DNA from: Saccharospirillum sp. MSK14-1
GTDB taxonomy: Bacteria; Pseudomonadota; Gammaproteobacteria; Pseudomonadales; Natronospirillaceae
DNA length: 64,000 nt
Direction: 5' to 3'
NCBI RefSeq assembly: GCF_003054965.1
Contig: NZ_MIES01000020.1
Location: 106,508-170,507, forward strand
Notes under the pieces: generated by a model
Databases searched by the model: none
What the model saw: only the letters and a program-made list of their open reading frames with translations
What the model was told of the DNA's origin: nothing
Position numbers and translations under genes: made by a program
Shown here: piece after piece, positions 26,608-35,813 of the stretch
How positions within the stretch are numbered: position 1 is the first letter of the stretch
Layout of the letters: each line of letters begins with the position of its first letter

Positions 26608-27504
26608 ATGAACCAAGACGCATTGTCACAGCCCATTCAACGCCATCTCGATGTCATCGATGTGGCCTATCCGCGTTCCGATTTAAGTTGGACCGCACCG
26701 CGCCAGGAATGGCGGCATTTTGCCCAATGCATACTGTTGAAATCAGGCTCCGCTCTGGCGCAGTTCAAAGGCGCCAAGCTGCCGCTGAAAGCGCCCGCGC
26801 TGGCCTGGTTGCCGGCGGGCATGATGGTGCAGGCGCGATTTGCAGCGGGCAGCCAGGGGATGTTGTTGTCGATTTCAGAAGACTGGTTAATTCCCGCCGT
26901 GACCGGTCGCCTCGACCCCGACCTGCCTTACCGGGTCCTGGCCGACACGGTTCATGCCACCCAACCGGAAGATGCCGGATTTTGGGCGCTCATTGAGCCC
27001 TGTTTCGCGACCATTCGAGCCGAACTTCAACAAAGCGATATCGGCGCCCGCTCTGTTGTCGCAGCCCAACTGACCACCTTGCTGACTCATCTGCACCGCC
27101 TGGATACCGATCGGCCACCCCACCCGGCGTCCGGCGAAACCCGATCCGTGGTCTATCAACGTTTTCTGCAATTGGTGGAACTGCACTTTCGCGAACACTG
27201 GAAAGTGCTGGATTACGCCGCCAGCATGGGCGTTACCGAACGTCGCCTGGAAGCAGCGACACAGCGCGATGCCGGTCAATCACCCAGTCGGCTGATTCAA
27301 CGCAAACTGCTCAGCGAAGCCTGCCAGCGACTGGCGCATTCGCCGTTGTCGGTGGCTGAAGTTGCCTACGGCTTGGGTTTTCGTGACCCCGCCTATTTCA
27401 ATCGCTTTTTCAAACGTCAGATCGGCGCCGCACCCGGTGCCTGGCGACGGGAAATGCGGGCTAAGGAATTTCACGACGACACCACCTTTGCCGCCTGGCC
27501 ATAA
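26608..27504 (+). CDS. AraC-family transcriptional regulator
   Basis: The predicted protein has about 298 residues with an N-terminal cupin-like sensing domain (ILLKSGSALAQFKGAKLPLKAPALAWLPAG) and a C-terminal AraC double helix-turn-helix (LDYAASMGVTERRLEAATQR, then PLSVAEVAYGLGFRDPAYFNRFFKRQIGAAPGAWRRE). It is divergent from the aldehyde dehydrogenase gene and is the probable activator of that operon. The ATG at 26608 fits AraC architecture, but its ribosome site is weak; an ATG at 26554 is the alternative start. Confidence 0.88.
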   Translation: MNQDALSQPIQRHLDVIDVAYPRSDLSWTAPRQEWRHFAQCILLKSGSALAQFKGAKLPLKAPALAWLPAGMMVQARFAAGSQGMLLSISEDWLIPAVTGRLDPDLPYRVLADTVHATQPEDAGFWALIEPCFATIRAELQQSDIGARSVVAAQLTTLLTHLHRLDTDRPPHPASGETRSVVYQRFLQLVELHFREHWKVLDYAASMGVTERRLEAATQRDAGQSPSRLIQRKLLSEACQRLAHSPLSVAEVAYGLGFRDPAYFNRFFKRQIGAAPGAWRREMRAKEFHDDTTFAAWP

Positions 27505-27551
27505 CCACAGCGGCGCCGACCAGCGTCGAGGTCAGTGTGTGCTGAAACGAT

Positions 27552-27851
27552 TCAAACAGAAAACAACGACAGGTTTAGGACGAGCACAACCAGAGACAGC
27601 AGAACCATCAACGCCCACCAGCCGACGGCTGGATACACCAAGCAACGAAACACCCTGCTACTGAGTTCGTTCTTTCGGAGTTCCGCGATCAGCGCGGGCA
27701 CGGCCGACACCATGGCGGCAGCTAAAAGTAATGTGCCCGAGAGGAACCCTTCATCGGCGGGTTGCAGGCGGGGCAAGGCGATGGCAGCCATCACCAGTGC
27801 CAGGCTGACCAGCTGAAACCCCCAGGCCAGGATCAGCCAAAAACGCGTCAT
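27552..27851 (-). CDS. Small integral membrane protein of unknown function
   Basis: This 99-residue protein has three or four predicted transmembrane segments (residues 4-26, 36-58, 72-97) and a short basic loop (ELRKNELSSRVFR). I do not recognise the family. Its start overlaps the stop of the DUF6164-type gene by four bases (ATGA), so the two are co-translated and probably work together at the inner membrane. Confidence 0.65.
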   Translation of the reverse strand: MTRFWLILAWGFQLVSLALVMAAIALPRLQPADEGFLSGTLLLAAAMVSAVPALIAELRKNELSSRVFRCLVYPAVGWWALMVLLSLVVLVLNLSLFSV

Positions 27852-28210
27852 AAAAAGGCGAAAAATGGCAAGGTCGATACCAGAGTGACCGCGATCAGGC
27901 CCGCCAGAATCAACAGGGAGGCCAACGGATTCGCCACCAGCCGCTGCCAGATGGAAGGCACTTCGCCAGCCTGCTGCGCTGCATTATATTCACCACGCAG
28001 TCGCGCCTGCCGTTCCTGCTGATAGGCCTCGATCACCGCTCGCGCTTCCGCTTTGCGGCTGTCGTCGATCAACCAGATGCCCGGCATGGAAATGCGCCAG
28101 CGACCGGCGCTGGTTTCATAGGTTTCAAAGCCCTGCTCATCGAGCAGTTGGCGCACATCGTCAGCTTCATCGTCAGGGACGTTGTGCAATCGGAATATCA
28201 GTTTGGCCAT
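27848..28210 (-). CDS. DUF6164-type membrane-anchored protein
   Basis: This 120-residue protein has a cytoplasmic N-terminal domain (KLIFRLHNVPDDEADDVRQ, FETYETSAGRWRISMPGIWL) and a C-terminal transmembrane helix (LASLLILAGLIAVTLVSTLPFFAF). This matches the DUF6164 family, widespread in gammaproteobacteria and of unknown function. Its 5' end lies close to the divergent gene on the other strand. Confidence 0.8.
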   Translation of the reverse strand: MAKLIFRLHNVPDDEADDVRQLLDEQGFETYETSAGRWRISMPGIWLIDDSRKAEARAVIEAYQQERQARLRGEYNAAQQAGEVPSIWQRLVANPLASLLILAGLIAVTLVSTLPFFAFL

Positions 28211-28285
28211 GGCGGTCTCTTGTTCGGCTTGTCAGTGGACGGCGGCGGGCCTATGGTACTCGCCCCGACCGACAGGACCCAGCCC

Positions 28286-28660
28286 ATGTTGTTTTATGGC
28301 AGCTCAGACATTGTCACCGAACTGGAATGCCGGCCCCTGGCTAATGGTGAACCCACCGAGCGCGTGCACCTTAAAGGTGGGCCGGTGCTGGTGTTGAGCC
28401 AGGGCGCCGTAGCGCTATACAAGGATGCCGCTTCGCCCGATGATCCCTTGGGCAACGGTTTGCTGGCGTTGGTCGAGCTGGATGACGCGCACCGGTTAGC
28501 GCCTGCGGGCGAACGCTTTGTGACCGAGCATAAGGCGGGATTTATTGGCCTGGCCGATGGTCAGGCGTTGCTGATCACGCCGGCGGCCATCGTCTTGTAC
28601 GCCAACCGTGACGACGCCCTGCGTAATCAAAACGCCCGGGCGCGACTGAATTTTGAATAA
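28286..28660 (+). CDS. Hypothetical protein
   Basis: The frame is open from before 28148, but the first part overlaps the DUF6164 gene on the other strand. I chose the ATG at 28286, with AGGA about eight bases upstream, giving 124 residues (MLFYGSSDIVTELECRPLAN onward). The protein is soluble, beta-rich in appearance and acidic, with two similar GLADGQALLITPAAIVLY and GPVLVLSQGAVALY blocks that hint at an internal duplication. No family was recognised. Confidence 0.55.
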   Translation: MLFYGSSDIVTELECRPLANGEPTERVHLKGGPVLVLSQGAVALYKDAASPDDPLGNGLLALVELDDAHRLAPAGERFVTEHKAGFIGLADGQALLITPAAIVLYANRDDALRNQNARARLNFE

Positions 28661-28724
28661 ATCGCATCACGTCTTTAGTGCTATGATGCACCCTTGCTAA
28701 CTGACTGATTCACAGCGAGAACCC

Positions 28725-29210
28725 ATGCCTACTTTCGACATCGTATCTGAAACCGACGAAGTCGCTCTGCGTCATGCCGTCGATAACGCCAACCGCGAAC
28801 TGGCTACCCGCTTTGACTTCCGCGGCGTAGAAGCCAGCATTGAACAAAACGGTCTGGAAGTGACGCTGAAAACCGAATCCGATTTTCAGGTTCGTCAGCT
28901 GGAAGATCTGTTTCGTAAAGCCTGCACCAAGCACAACGTCAGCGCAGCGGGCGCTGATATCGATGACGAGCCGGTGCATTCCGGTAAGACGTTTGCGCTA
29001 ACGCTGACTTTTAAGCAAGGCATTGATCAGCCCACGGCGAAGAAGATTGTTAAGCTCATCAAAGACGCCAAACTGAAAGTACAGGCATCGATTCAGGGTG
29101 ATCAGGTTCGGGTAAACGGCAAGAAGCGCGACGACCTGCAACAAGCCATCGCATTGCTGAAAGACTCCGATATTGACCTGCCATTGCAGTTCAATAATTT
29201 CCGCGACTGA
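28725..29210 (+). CDS. yajQ: YajQ-family nucleotide/c-di-GMP-binding protein
   Basis: This 161-residue protein matches YajQ along its length: MPTFDIVSETDEVALRHAVD, RFDFRGVEASIEQNG, KQGIDQPTAKKIVKLIKDAK, VRVNGKKRDDLQQAIALLK and LPLQFNNFRD at the C-terminus. YajQ proteins have two ferredoxin-like domains and bind nucleotides; some bind cyclic di-GMP and act with transcription factors. The gene appears monocistronic. Confidence 0.96.
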   Translation: MPTFDIVSETDEVALRHAVDNANRELATRFDFRGVEASIEQNGLEVTLKTESDFQVRQLEDLFRKACTKHNVSAAGADIDDEPVHSGKTFALTLTFKQGIDQPTAKKIVKLIKDAKLKVQASIQGDQVRVNGKKRDDLQQAIALLKDSDIDLPLQFNNFRD

Positions 29211-29243
29211 ACCGCTGTTTCCGTCCGGTCGTTGGCACCGACA

Positions 29244-30293
29244 TCAATCGGTGCAAATGACCGGCGCGGTCTCTTCCAGCCCCATCAATTCAAAATAATT
29301 CTGCCCCAGTGCAATGTTGCGAAAGGCGTCGTCATCCAGAAACTGGTTGATGTAGCTGTTGGTTTCGAGCGCGCGTTCGTATTGTGAATAACCGGTGTTT
29401 TCTGAGGCGACGATGTCGGTTCCGGTCAGTACTCGTTGCGAATGCTGGTTGAGAAAATCGACGTAAAACGGACGGCGTGTTGGCTCAGAAAAGTAATAGT
29501 CGTAGAGCACGCTCCAGGAAATATCGACCCAAAGATTCGGATGAGTTGCCATCATCTCGCTGAGAATTCGGGTGTGCTGGCGCGGCTCCATATCGCGTTG
29601 TTCACGTGACATGCCCAGGTGCATCCAGACAATGATGTTGTCGGGGTAACGTTCCAGCACCGCTTGCATCAGAGGCAGGTATTTCAGTGGGTCCTGGTCA
29701 TTGCCAAAATCCGAATGCAACGCCAATGGCATATTGCGTTCACGCAGCCGCGCCATAAAAGGTGCCCAGGCGTCGATGTCCTCCAAGGTGGCGGGTTCAT
29801 GCCCCCAGGTAAACAGCGCCTGTTTAACCACATTGGCTTCACCCATCCATTGGAAAAAACCCGGAAATTCGGCGTCTAAAATGTCCATGCGATTCACGAT
29901 GGTTTCCGGATGCTGCAGATCAGGAAAGGTCATCGATAAGGTCAGCCCGACGTTACGCGACGGATGATCGGCCATGTTTTTGGCGTTGATAAAATCATTT
30001 TTCATCGTCGGCATGATGGTGTTGACGTCACAACGCCCGCCATAAAAACAGCCCCAGTCCTGAATACGCGTCTGTCCGATGCCATAGACATTGGCGTATT
30101 GAATGCCGGCACGCTCCAGATAACCGATTAATTCTTCATGTGGCAGCGACGGGCCGCTGAAGGGCTGAAAATGCAAATGACTGTCGACCACAAACCGATG
30201 CGATTGTTCAGAACGGTCGAAACATTGAGCGGCCTGGGTGCTGGCGGTAACCGCGGTCAGACCTAATACCAGCCAGCGCAAGGTGAGCGTCAT
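29244..30293 (-). CDS. Exported amidohydrolase-family protein (TIM-barrel metal hydrolase)
   Basis: This 349-residue protein has a signal peptide (about residues 1-21, ending STQA) and an amidohydrolase-2-type barrel. Metal-site residues appear as VDSHLHFQP near the N-terminus, ALHSDFG and IIVWMHLGMS in the middle and VLTGTDIVAS near the C-terminus. Two cysteines in WGCFYGGRC suit a periplasmic location. The substrate is not known. The ATG at 30293 was chosen because it gives a proper signal peptide and follows GAGAGG. Confidence 0.8.
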   Translation of the reverse strand: MTLTLRWLVLGLTAVTASTQAAQCFDRSEQSHRFVVDSHLHFQPFSGPSLPHEELIGYLERAGIQYANVYGIGQTRIQDWGCFYGGRCDVNTIMPTMKNDFINAKNMADHPSRNVGLTLSMTFPDLQHPETIVNRMDILDAEFPGFFQWMGEANVVKQALFTWGHEPATLEDIDAWAPFMARLRERNMPLALHSDFGNDQDPLKYLPLMQAVLERYPDNIIVWMHLGMSREQRDMEPRQHTRILSEMMATHPNLWVDISWSVLYDYYFSEPTRRPFYVDFLNQHSQRVLTGTDIVASENTGYSQYERALETNSYINQFLDDDAFRNIALGQNYFELMGLEETAPVICTD

Positions 30294-30427
30294 TGCCTCT
30301 CTCCAACGGCAGAAATGATGACCCAGTGTAACCAAGATCGTGCTTTGGCGGCAGGCTTTACAAGCCTCACCAAAGCGCACTGGCAAGCGTCCGCTTTTTC
30401 TCCAATACTGACGCTTCACGCCGACGG

Positions 30428-31075
30428 ATGACTGAGATGCAAGCACATCGTTTTTGGGACCGCATCGCGAATAAATACTATCAACAGCCGGTACCGAGCG
30501 AGGCCGACTATCAACGCAAATTGACGCTGATGCGTGAGCACTTCAACGCCGACAGTGAGGTGGTGGAATTCGGCTGTGGCACTGGCACTACGGCGGTGAC
30601 ACAAGCCCCCTTTGTTAAACGACTGCGTGCTGTCGATATCTCCGAGCGCATGTTGGCCATTGCACATCAGCAAGCGGCCGACGCCCACGTCAACAACGTG
30701 GAGTTTACCCGCGGCACCTTGTTTGATCTGAACCTGGCCGACAACAGTGTCGACGTTGTCATGGGTATGAGCATTCTGCATTTGTTGCCCAATCGGGAAG
30801 AGACACTGGTGGAGGTGCATCGCATTCTGAAACCCGGCGGACAATTTATCAGCAGTACGGCCTGCGTCGGTGAGAAGATGGCGTGGATACGTTATCTGGC
30901 GCCCATCGGGCAAAAACTGGGCTTATTGCCGGTGCTGAAAGTGTTCACCATGGATGCGTTACGCCAGGACCTTCGCACGGCCGGCTTTTACCTGGACCAA
31001 GACTGGGTGCCCGACAGTTCCCCCATGGTGCTGTTTTCGGTGGCGACCAAAACCGGATCGCCACCGGCCGGTTAG
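30428..31075 (+). CDS. Class I SAM-dependent methyltransferase
   Basis: This 215-residue protein has motif I VVEFGCGTGTTAVTQ, the post-I acidic segment LRAVDISERMLAIAHQQA, NSVDVVMGMSILHLLPN, and HRILKPGGQFISSTACV, as in UbiE/Methyltransf_11-type enzymes. It is cytoplasmic and its substrate is unknown. An ATG at 30437 is an equally possible start. Its stop overlaps the stop of the convergent FG-GAP lipoprotein gene. Confidence 0.88.
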   Translation: MTEMQAHRFWDRIANKYYQQPVPSEADYQRKLTLMREHFNADSEVVEFGCGTGTTAVTQAPFVKRLRAVDISERMLAIAHQQAADAHVNNVEFTRGTLFDLNLADNSVDVVMGMSILHLLPNREETLVEVHRILKPGGQFISSTACVGEKMAWIRYLAPIGQKLGLLPVLKVFTMDALRQDLRTAGFYLDQDWVPDSSPMVLFSVATKTGSPPAG

Positions 31076-32679
31076 TGATTGGCCGCAATAGGCGGGTGAC
31101 TGATGCCGCTGCCCATGTTCGATTTGAAATAGTTATTTAGCTGCCACTGATCCGCCGATTTTGAAAACGAATACACCGCGCCAGAGCCGAGCGCCATGCT
31201 CGGATGATAGTCCTTGCCGTTCTCATTTAAGCCTGCATCTTCAGCCGCCACACCAACCACCAGGGTGCGTCCGTTGGCGCTCAGGCTGAGCGCATTGCCG
31301 AACTGGTCCTTAGCCATTGGTGCGCTGGCTTTTAAATAGGCCGTTTGTTTCCAGTGTGTTTCGCGCCGGTCAAAGACATAGACCGCACCCGCCTGAAGCG
31401 CGCTGTTGTCATGTTTACCGCCCGCGCTGTCTTCCCATTGTGCGCTGACTGCCAATGATTTGCCGTCGGCGCTTAACTGCAATTGGCTGCCAAAGCCGTC
31501 GTTTTGTTCGCCATTATCTGCTTTGAGATAGGCCTGCTGCTGCCATTGACCGGCGATGAAATCAAACAAATAAACCGCGCCTGCGTTGGTGGCGCTGTTG
31601 TCTTGCCCGCCTTGAATTGCGCCAGGTAATCCGGCCTCGCCTTGAGCGCTGACCGCCAGATGCGTGCCGTCGGCACTGAGGCTGACGGCGTTGCCAAAGT
31701 TGTCACGCTCGTCACTGTAGTGCGCTGTGAGTTGGCTTTGGGGTTGCCACTGACCCTGGTGGTGCTGAAACAGATACACCACGCCAGTGTTGTGCAGACG
31801 TTTGGGTTTTCCATCCACCGTCACTGACCCATCGTGTTGACTGGCCCCGATTGCCAACATCTTTCCGTGCGCGCTGAGACTCAACGCCTGTCCAAAATTT
31901 TCCATGGATTCTGTGGTGGGCGCTTTCAGCAATGCCTGTTGTTGCCAGCCGTTACGGTGCCAGCCAAACAGATAAACCGCCCCAGTGTTGTGGCCGGTGT
32001 TGTCATCCGGCATGGCGTCACGAGTGCTGTCTTCACCGGGTGCTGTCACTGCCAGGGTGCGGCCATCGGCACTGAGTGTCAGTACCGATCCAAAGCCGTC
32101 AAAGCTGTCGGCATTGCTGGCTTTGAGTTGCGTTTCGAAGTGCCAGTGCTGCTGCTTGCGTCGATACAGATAGACCGAGCCCTGGTTGACGCCTTTGCCA
32201 TAGGCAGCGACGTCATCCAGCTCATCGGTCTGGGAAGCACCGACGGCCAGCACCGAACCATCGGCGCTGAGGCTAAGTCCACTGCCGAAGCGGTCTTCCA
32301 ACTGACTGTCTTTGGCTTTCAGGAATCCCTGCCGGATCCAACGACCATCGGCTTTGTGATACAGATAAACCGCGCCGGAATTAAGGGCTTTGTTGTTGAA
32401 TTCATCGCCATTGAATCCACGTGCGTCGCTGTCTTCGCCCGGCGCACTAACCGCCAAGGTGTTGCCATCCGCACTGATCGCTATGGCGGTGCCAAAGGCA
32501 TCGCCGACCGTGGTCTGTACATCCGGCGCAGGCGGCACAATTCGATCGGTGTCCGCCAGCGCTGTCGTCTGCACTGGCGGCATCGCCGACGATGTTGAAT
32601 CACAGCCCCCGATCGCAGCCGTGACCAACAGCATTAATGTGAAGCGCCAGGAAGGCGTTAAAAACAATGGGGATCGCAT
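31072..32679 (-). CDS. Lipoprotein with seven FG-GAP/beta-propeller repeats
   Basis: This 535-residue protein has a lipobox (AAIGGC, cysteine near residue 26). Seven repeats of about 65 residues follow, each containing FGxxLxLSADGxxLAVxAxxED, a variable loop, GAVYLF and WxxxxxLKA. The repeats should close into a seven-bladed propeller of the integrin/FG-GAP kind, tethered to the outer membrane. Such proteins mediate surface binding or adhesion; no enzymatic signature is seen. A much shorter relative with one such blade is at 43227-44039. Confidence 0.88.
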   Translation of the reverse strand: MRSPLFLTPSWRFTLMLLVTAAIGGCDSTSSAMPPVQTTALADTDRIVPPAPDVQTTVGDAFGTAIAISADGNTLAVSAPGEDSDARGFNGDEFNNKALNSGAVYLYHKADGRWIRQGFLKAKDSQLEDRFGSGLSLSADGSVLAVGASQTDELDDVAAYGKGVNQGSVYLYRRKQQHWHFETQLKASNADSFDGFGSVLTLSADGRTLAVTAPGEDSTRDAMPDDNTGHNTGAVYLFGWHRNGWQQQALLKAPTTESMENFGQALSLSAHGKMLAIGASQHDGSVTVDGKPKRLHNTGVVYLFQHHQGQWQPQSQLTAHYSDERDNFGNAVSLSADGTHLAVSAQGEAGLPGAIQGGQDNSATNAGAVYLFDFIAGQWQQQAYLKADNGEQNDGFGSQLQLSADGKSLAVSAQWEDSAGGKHDNSALQAGAVYVFDRRETHWKQTAYLKASAPMAKDQFGNALSLSANGRTLVVGVAAEDAGLNENGKDYHPSMALGSGAVYSFSKSADQWQLNNYFKSNMGSGISHPPIAANH

Positions 32680-32834
32680 GGGCTTAATCCTGTGCCTGTA
32701 TTAATGACCGTCATGGTCTCAGGCAAGCGCTGAATTAAGCGTTGTAAAATACGTGGTAATTTTGAGCTATCGTTGTATTAACCGATGATTCGCCATCAAA
32801 ACGTCGACTAGAAAAGATGAATCGTGCAGCAGCT

Positions 32835-33383
32835 CTAGCTGCGTGGCGACGGTTCCATCAATGCCTGAAGTAACGCCCGGCCTTCTGGCCAGTCATCCAA
32901 ACCACTGTCGTGATTGATGTGTCCGCAGTCGCCAAGATTCACTAAGTGACTGCCCCACTGGGTGGCACATTGTTCGGCAAAAGCCGGCTTGGCATAGGGA
33001 TCGTTGGTACTCATCACCACCGTACTTGGAAACGGCAGCCATTGCGCTGGCACCGGATTAAAACCACGGACGCTGGCCGGAAACTGGTCGCCATTGGGGT
33101 CTGGTGGCGCAACCAGCAAGGCTCCCTGGACCTGAGTTAATGGATGCTCGGCGGCCCAAAAAGCAACCGTCAGACACCCCAGGCTGTGTGCCACCAGCCA
33201 CAATTGTCGGTCGGCATTACGCTGCACCGCGCCCTCCAGCGCTGCCACCCAGGCGGTGCGTTCAGCGTGAATCCAGTCGGTTTGCTCAACCCGTTCAAAG
33301 TGCGTGTCCTGCTGCCAGCGACTTTGCCAATGCTGTGGGCCGGAGTCTCCGTAACCAGGAAGGATCAGGCAATGTGGCGTCAT
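32835..33383 (-). CDS. RBBP9/YdeN-family serine hydrolase
   Basis: This 182-residue alpha/beta hydrolase has the family start CLILPGYGDSGPQHWQSRW, nucleophile elbow VAHSLGCLT, an aspartate in STNDPYAKP and the histidine in GDCGHINHDSGLDDWPEG. The short length without lid domain matches the RBBP9/YdeN group of small intracellular serine hydrolases. The substrate is unknown. Confidence 0.92.
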   Translation of the reverse strand: MTPHCLILPGYGDSGPQHWQSRWQQDTHFERVEQTDWIHAERTAWVAALEGAVQRNADRQLWLVAHSLGCLTVAFWAAEHPLTQVQGALLVAPPDPNGDQFPASVRGFNPVPAQWLPFPSTVVMSTNDPYAKPAFAEQCATQWGSHLVNLGDCGHINHDSGLDDWPEGRALLQALMEPSPRS

Positions 33384-33454
33384 AGTCAGGCCTCAGAGTT
33401 GGGTCGGACCGTTATTGTCCGTTTGGCTGGGGCAGATGCAAGGCACGGCTGCAG

Positions 33455-34216
33455 TTAACGGTCGCTGAGTGAACCGGGCTGCCAGACATCTGCCTGGTCG
33501 GTCTCTTCGAGAAACCGGGCAGTAATGGCGTCGGTCTCACCACTGACGTGCATGTTTGCGAGCACATCGGCCAACGGCTGAGCCAGATCGGCATGCCGAC
33601 GGTGTAAGTAGTGATGCAAGGTAAAAGGCGCCACTGCGTTTTCAAGCACCTTTAACTGTGACCAATCGGCATCTTCAAACGGATCGATGCCCTCAATGTT
33701 TGAGACCACCAGAATGTCCACCCGATTGCGCAGCAGCATCGGCAAGAATTGTTTGGCATCCGCAATGGTAGTGACCTGCATGCCCGCAGTCGCACGCTCG
33801 GCAATCACCACACCGCGTCGAATAGCAATGCGTTGATCTGCCAGCGCGACCGGGTCCCAATGGGTCAGATTTGAATTCCGGGTGACCGCTCGCAACTCAC
33901 CGCGCAACAGCGGATAGGGCACTTGAACCAGTTCGGGGTAGCGGCCATCCAAGGCGGCGATGCGCATCATGTCCGCATCGGCTTCGCCGTTAATCGCCAT
34001 GACCAGCGCTCGATTAGCCGGTAAGCGAACGATGTTGATGCGCCAACCCAGCTTGGCGTAAGCCGCCGTCATAATGCGACCGGCCAGTTCTGCACTGGGA
34101 ATACCAGTGATCGACATAACATTAAGTTCTGGGGTTGTTTCGGCCTGACTGCCGGGAACCAATGCTGCACTGCCCAGCAACAAAAACCCAGCCAGCACGA
34201 GCCTGAGGCGCTTCAT
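33455..34216 (-). CDS. Periplasmic solute-binding protein, ABC/amino-acid type 3
   Basis: This 253-residue protein has a signal peptide (about residues 1-25, ending GSQA) and a two-lobed type II binding fold (ELAGRIMTAAYAKLGWRINI, NGEADADMMRIAALDGRYPEL, DQRIAIRRGVVIAERAT). Orphan proteins of this kind, without adjacent permeases, are common in marine gammaproteobacteria and may act as sensors or scavenging proteins. The ligand is unknown. GGGAG precedes the ATG. Confidence 0.82.
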   Translation of the reverse strand: MKRLRLVLAGFLLLGSAALVPGSQAETTPELNVMSITGIPSAELAGRIMTAAYAKLGWRINIVRLPANRALVMAINGEADADMMRIAALDGRYPELVQVPYPLLRGELRAVTRNSNLTHWDPVALADQRIAIRRGVVIAERATAGMQVTTIADAKQFLPMLLRNRVDILVVSNIEGIDPFEDADWSQLKVLENAVAPFTLHHYLHRRHADLAQPLADVLANMHVSGETDAITARFLEETDQADVWQPGSLSDR

Positions 34217-34296
34217 CCCATCTCCCTGGAATCTGCCTAGATCTGAAACCCAGTCTAGACGAAGTCGGAGATTTCGAGAGCCGCCTTCTGTAAAGG

Positions 34297-34686
34297 TCAG
34301 CCGGCCTGATCGACGCGTTCCATCAACGCGTTAATAAAGCCTTCGCGATCCATCGGTGAGACTAAAAACGTGCGTCCGGTGGTGCGAATTTTAACGCGTC
34401 GCAATGACAAGGCCGGTGCGGCGGTGGGGTCATAACTGAGTTGCGCACTGACAATTTCTTCATAGCGAAGCCGCCAGTTGAGCAGCCCTGAACGAATGCT
34501 CAATCGATCCGGCTCCAGGCGGTATTCGCACGGCCACAACAGCAATGCCATGACCATCACCACTAACAATTCCAGCAGCACGGCCAACGCGAACCCCAAG
34601 GTCGGCACCAGGCTGAGCAAACTGAGGATAAAAGCGCCGGCCAACACCAGCACCAACCAGAGATCCACCCGTGAACGATAACTCAT
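34297..34686 (-). CDS. PH-domain-like small membrane protein
   Basis: This 129-residue protein has two N-terminal transmembrane segments (about residues 8-28 and 30-51) followed by a bacterial PH-like domain (EYRLEPDRLSIRSGLLNWRL, VKIRTTGRTFLVSPMDREGFINALME). The family is widespread and its function is unknown. AGGAG is eight bases before the ATG. It follows the serine hydrolase lipoprotein gene by 11 bases, so the pair is probably co-transcribed. Confidence 0.75.
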   Translation of the reverse strand: MSYRSRVDLWLVLVLAGAFILSLLSLVPTLGFALAVLLELLVVMVMALLLWPCEYRLEPDRLSIRSGLLNWRLRYEEIVSAQLSYDPTAAPALSLRRVKIRTTGRTFLVSPMDREGFINALMERVDQAG

Positions 34687-34697
34687 CAGTCGACTCC

Positions 34698-35813
34698 TTA
34701 TTCAGCAACGTCAGGCACAGTGCGTTGCGCAGCTGCCCGCAATTCGGGAATGGACGGCAAGATGGCATTGAAGAAAATACGATCGACCACGGATGCCTCG
34801 GGATTGTTGTAATAACCCGCCGTCATCACCGCCACCAGGTCAAACTGTGGCGCGATAAATAACGTCTGACCACCATTCCCCCGGGCGGCAATGATGCGCA
34901 CTGGCTGCAAGCCGTAATCGACCTCGTGCAACCACCAGAGAAAGCCATAGTCGGTACCATCGACCTGCATCTGTGGTGTGGTGGCTTCGGCGATCCAGTT
35001 CGGATTCATTAAACGCTCACCCTGCCATTGGCCCTGCTGCAAAATCAGCTGACCTATTTTGACCAGCGCCTGAGGTGTCATCAGCAAATGACCGCCCGTG
35101 TCGATTTGGCGATCACCATCAAAGCGCGCCCATCGAACATTGCGAATGCCCAGCGGCGACAATAAGCGTTGCTGCGCGTACTGATCGACCGGCAGACCGG
35201 TCGCTTCGCTGATCACCCGACCGAGTGCAACGACACCGCCCGTGCAGTACGCGCTGTACTGGCCCGGTGGTGCAACGCTCTCCAGCGCCAGAAAATACGC
35301 CACCCAATCGCGCTGGCGGTACATGCGATCCTCCTGACCGCGGGACTGCCCATCGCGATCGTCACAGTCGAGACCGGACGACATCGTCAGCAGGTGCCGA
35401 AGGCTGATGCCGCCTTTATTCTCAACCTGTGGATAGGCCTCGCCCAGATAACCCATCATGGGCTGATCAACATTCAATACAGCGCCGTCATCCACCGCCA
35501 TACCGGTCAGCAACGACGTGATGCTCTTGGTCACCGAACGTAAGTCATGCGGCGTGTTGGCAGCGTAACCGTTGTAATAACGCTCGTATACCAACTGCCC
35601 CTGGCGAGCCACCAGCACCGAATGCAGCTGGTGATCCTCGACCTGCGCCAGATCGGCATCCAGCTGCTGCAGATAATCGTCCACCATACCCACGTCGGCC
35701 GGAGTGGCGCTGGGCAACGGATCATCCTCAGCAATAGGAAGCGGTGGCGCGTTCGACGCGCAGGCACTGAGCAACACCATGGCCAGCGCCGCAATCTGAG
35801 GTTTCCAGGGCAC
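34698..35813 (-). CDS. Serine hydrolase lipoprotein, beta-lactamase class C/S12 family
   Basis: This 371-residue protein has a lipoprotein signal (VLLSAC, cysteine near residue 18) and a penicillin-binding-like S12 fold. The nucleophile motif SVTK is followed by ITSLLTGMAVDDG; the second motif is Y-C-T in GQYSAYCTGGVVALG, and AARGNGGQTLF stands where KTG/HxG is found. These features favour an esterase or amidase over a true beta-lactamase. GTG is the start codon, with AGGA nine bases upstream. Confidence 0.87.
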   Translation of the reverse strand: MPWKPQIAALAMVLLSACASNAPPLPIAEDDPLPSATPADVGMVDDYLQQLDADLAQVEDHQLHSVLVARQGQLVYERYYNGYAANTPHDLRSVTKSITSLLTGMAVDDGAVLNVDQPMMGYLGEAYPQVENKGGISLRHLLTMSSGLDCDDRDGQSRGQEDRMYRQRDWVAYFLALESVAPPGQYSAYCTGGVVALGRVISEATGLPVDQYAQQRLLSPLGIRNVRWARFDGDRQIDTGGHLLMTPQALVKIGQLILQQGQWQGERLMNPNWIAEATTPQMQVDGTDYGFLWWLHEVDYGLQPVRIIAARGNGGQTLFIAPQFDLVAVMTAGYYNNPEASVVDRIFFNAILPSIPELRAAAQRTVPDVAE

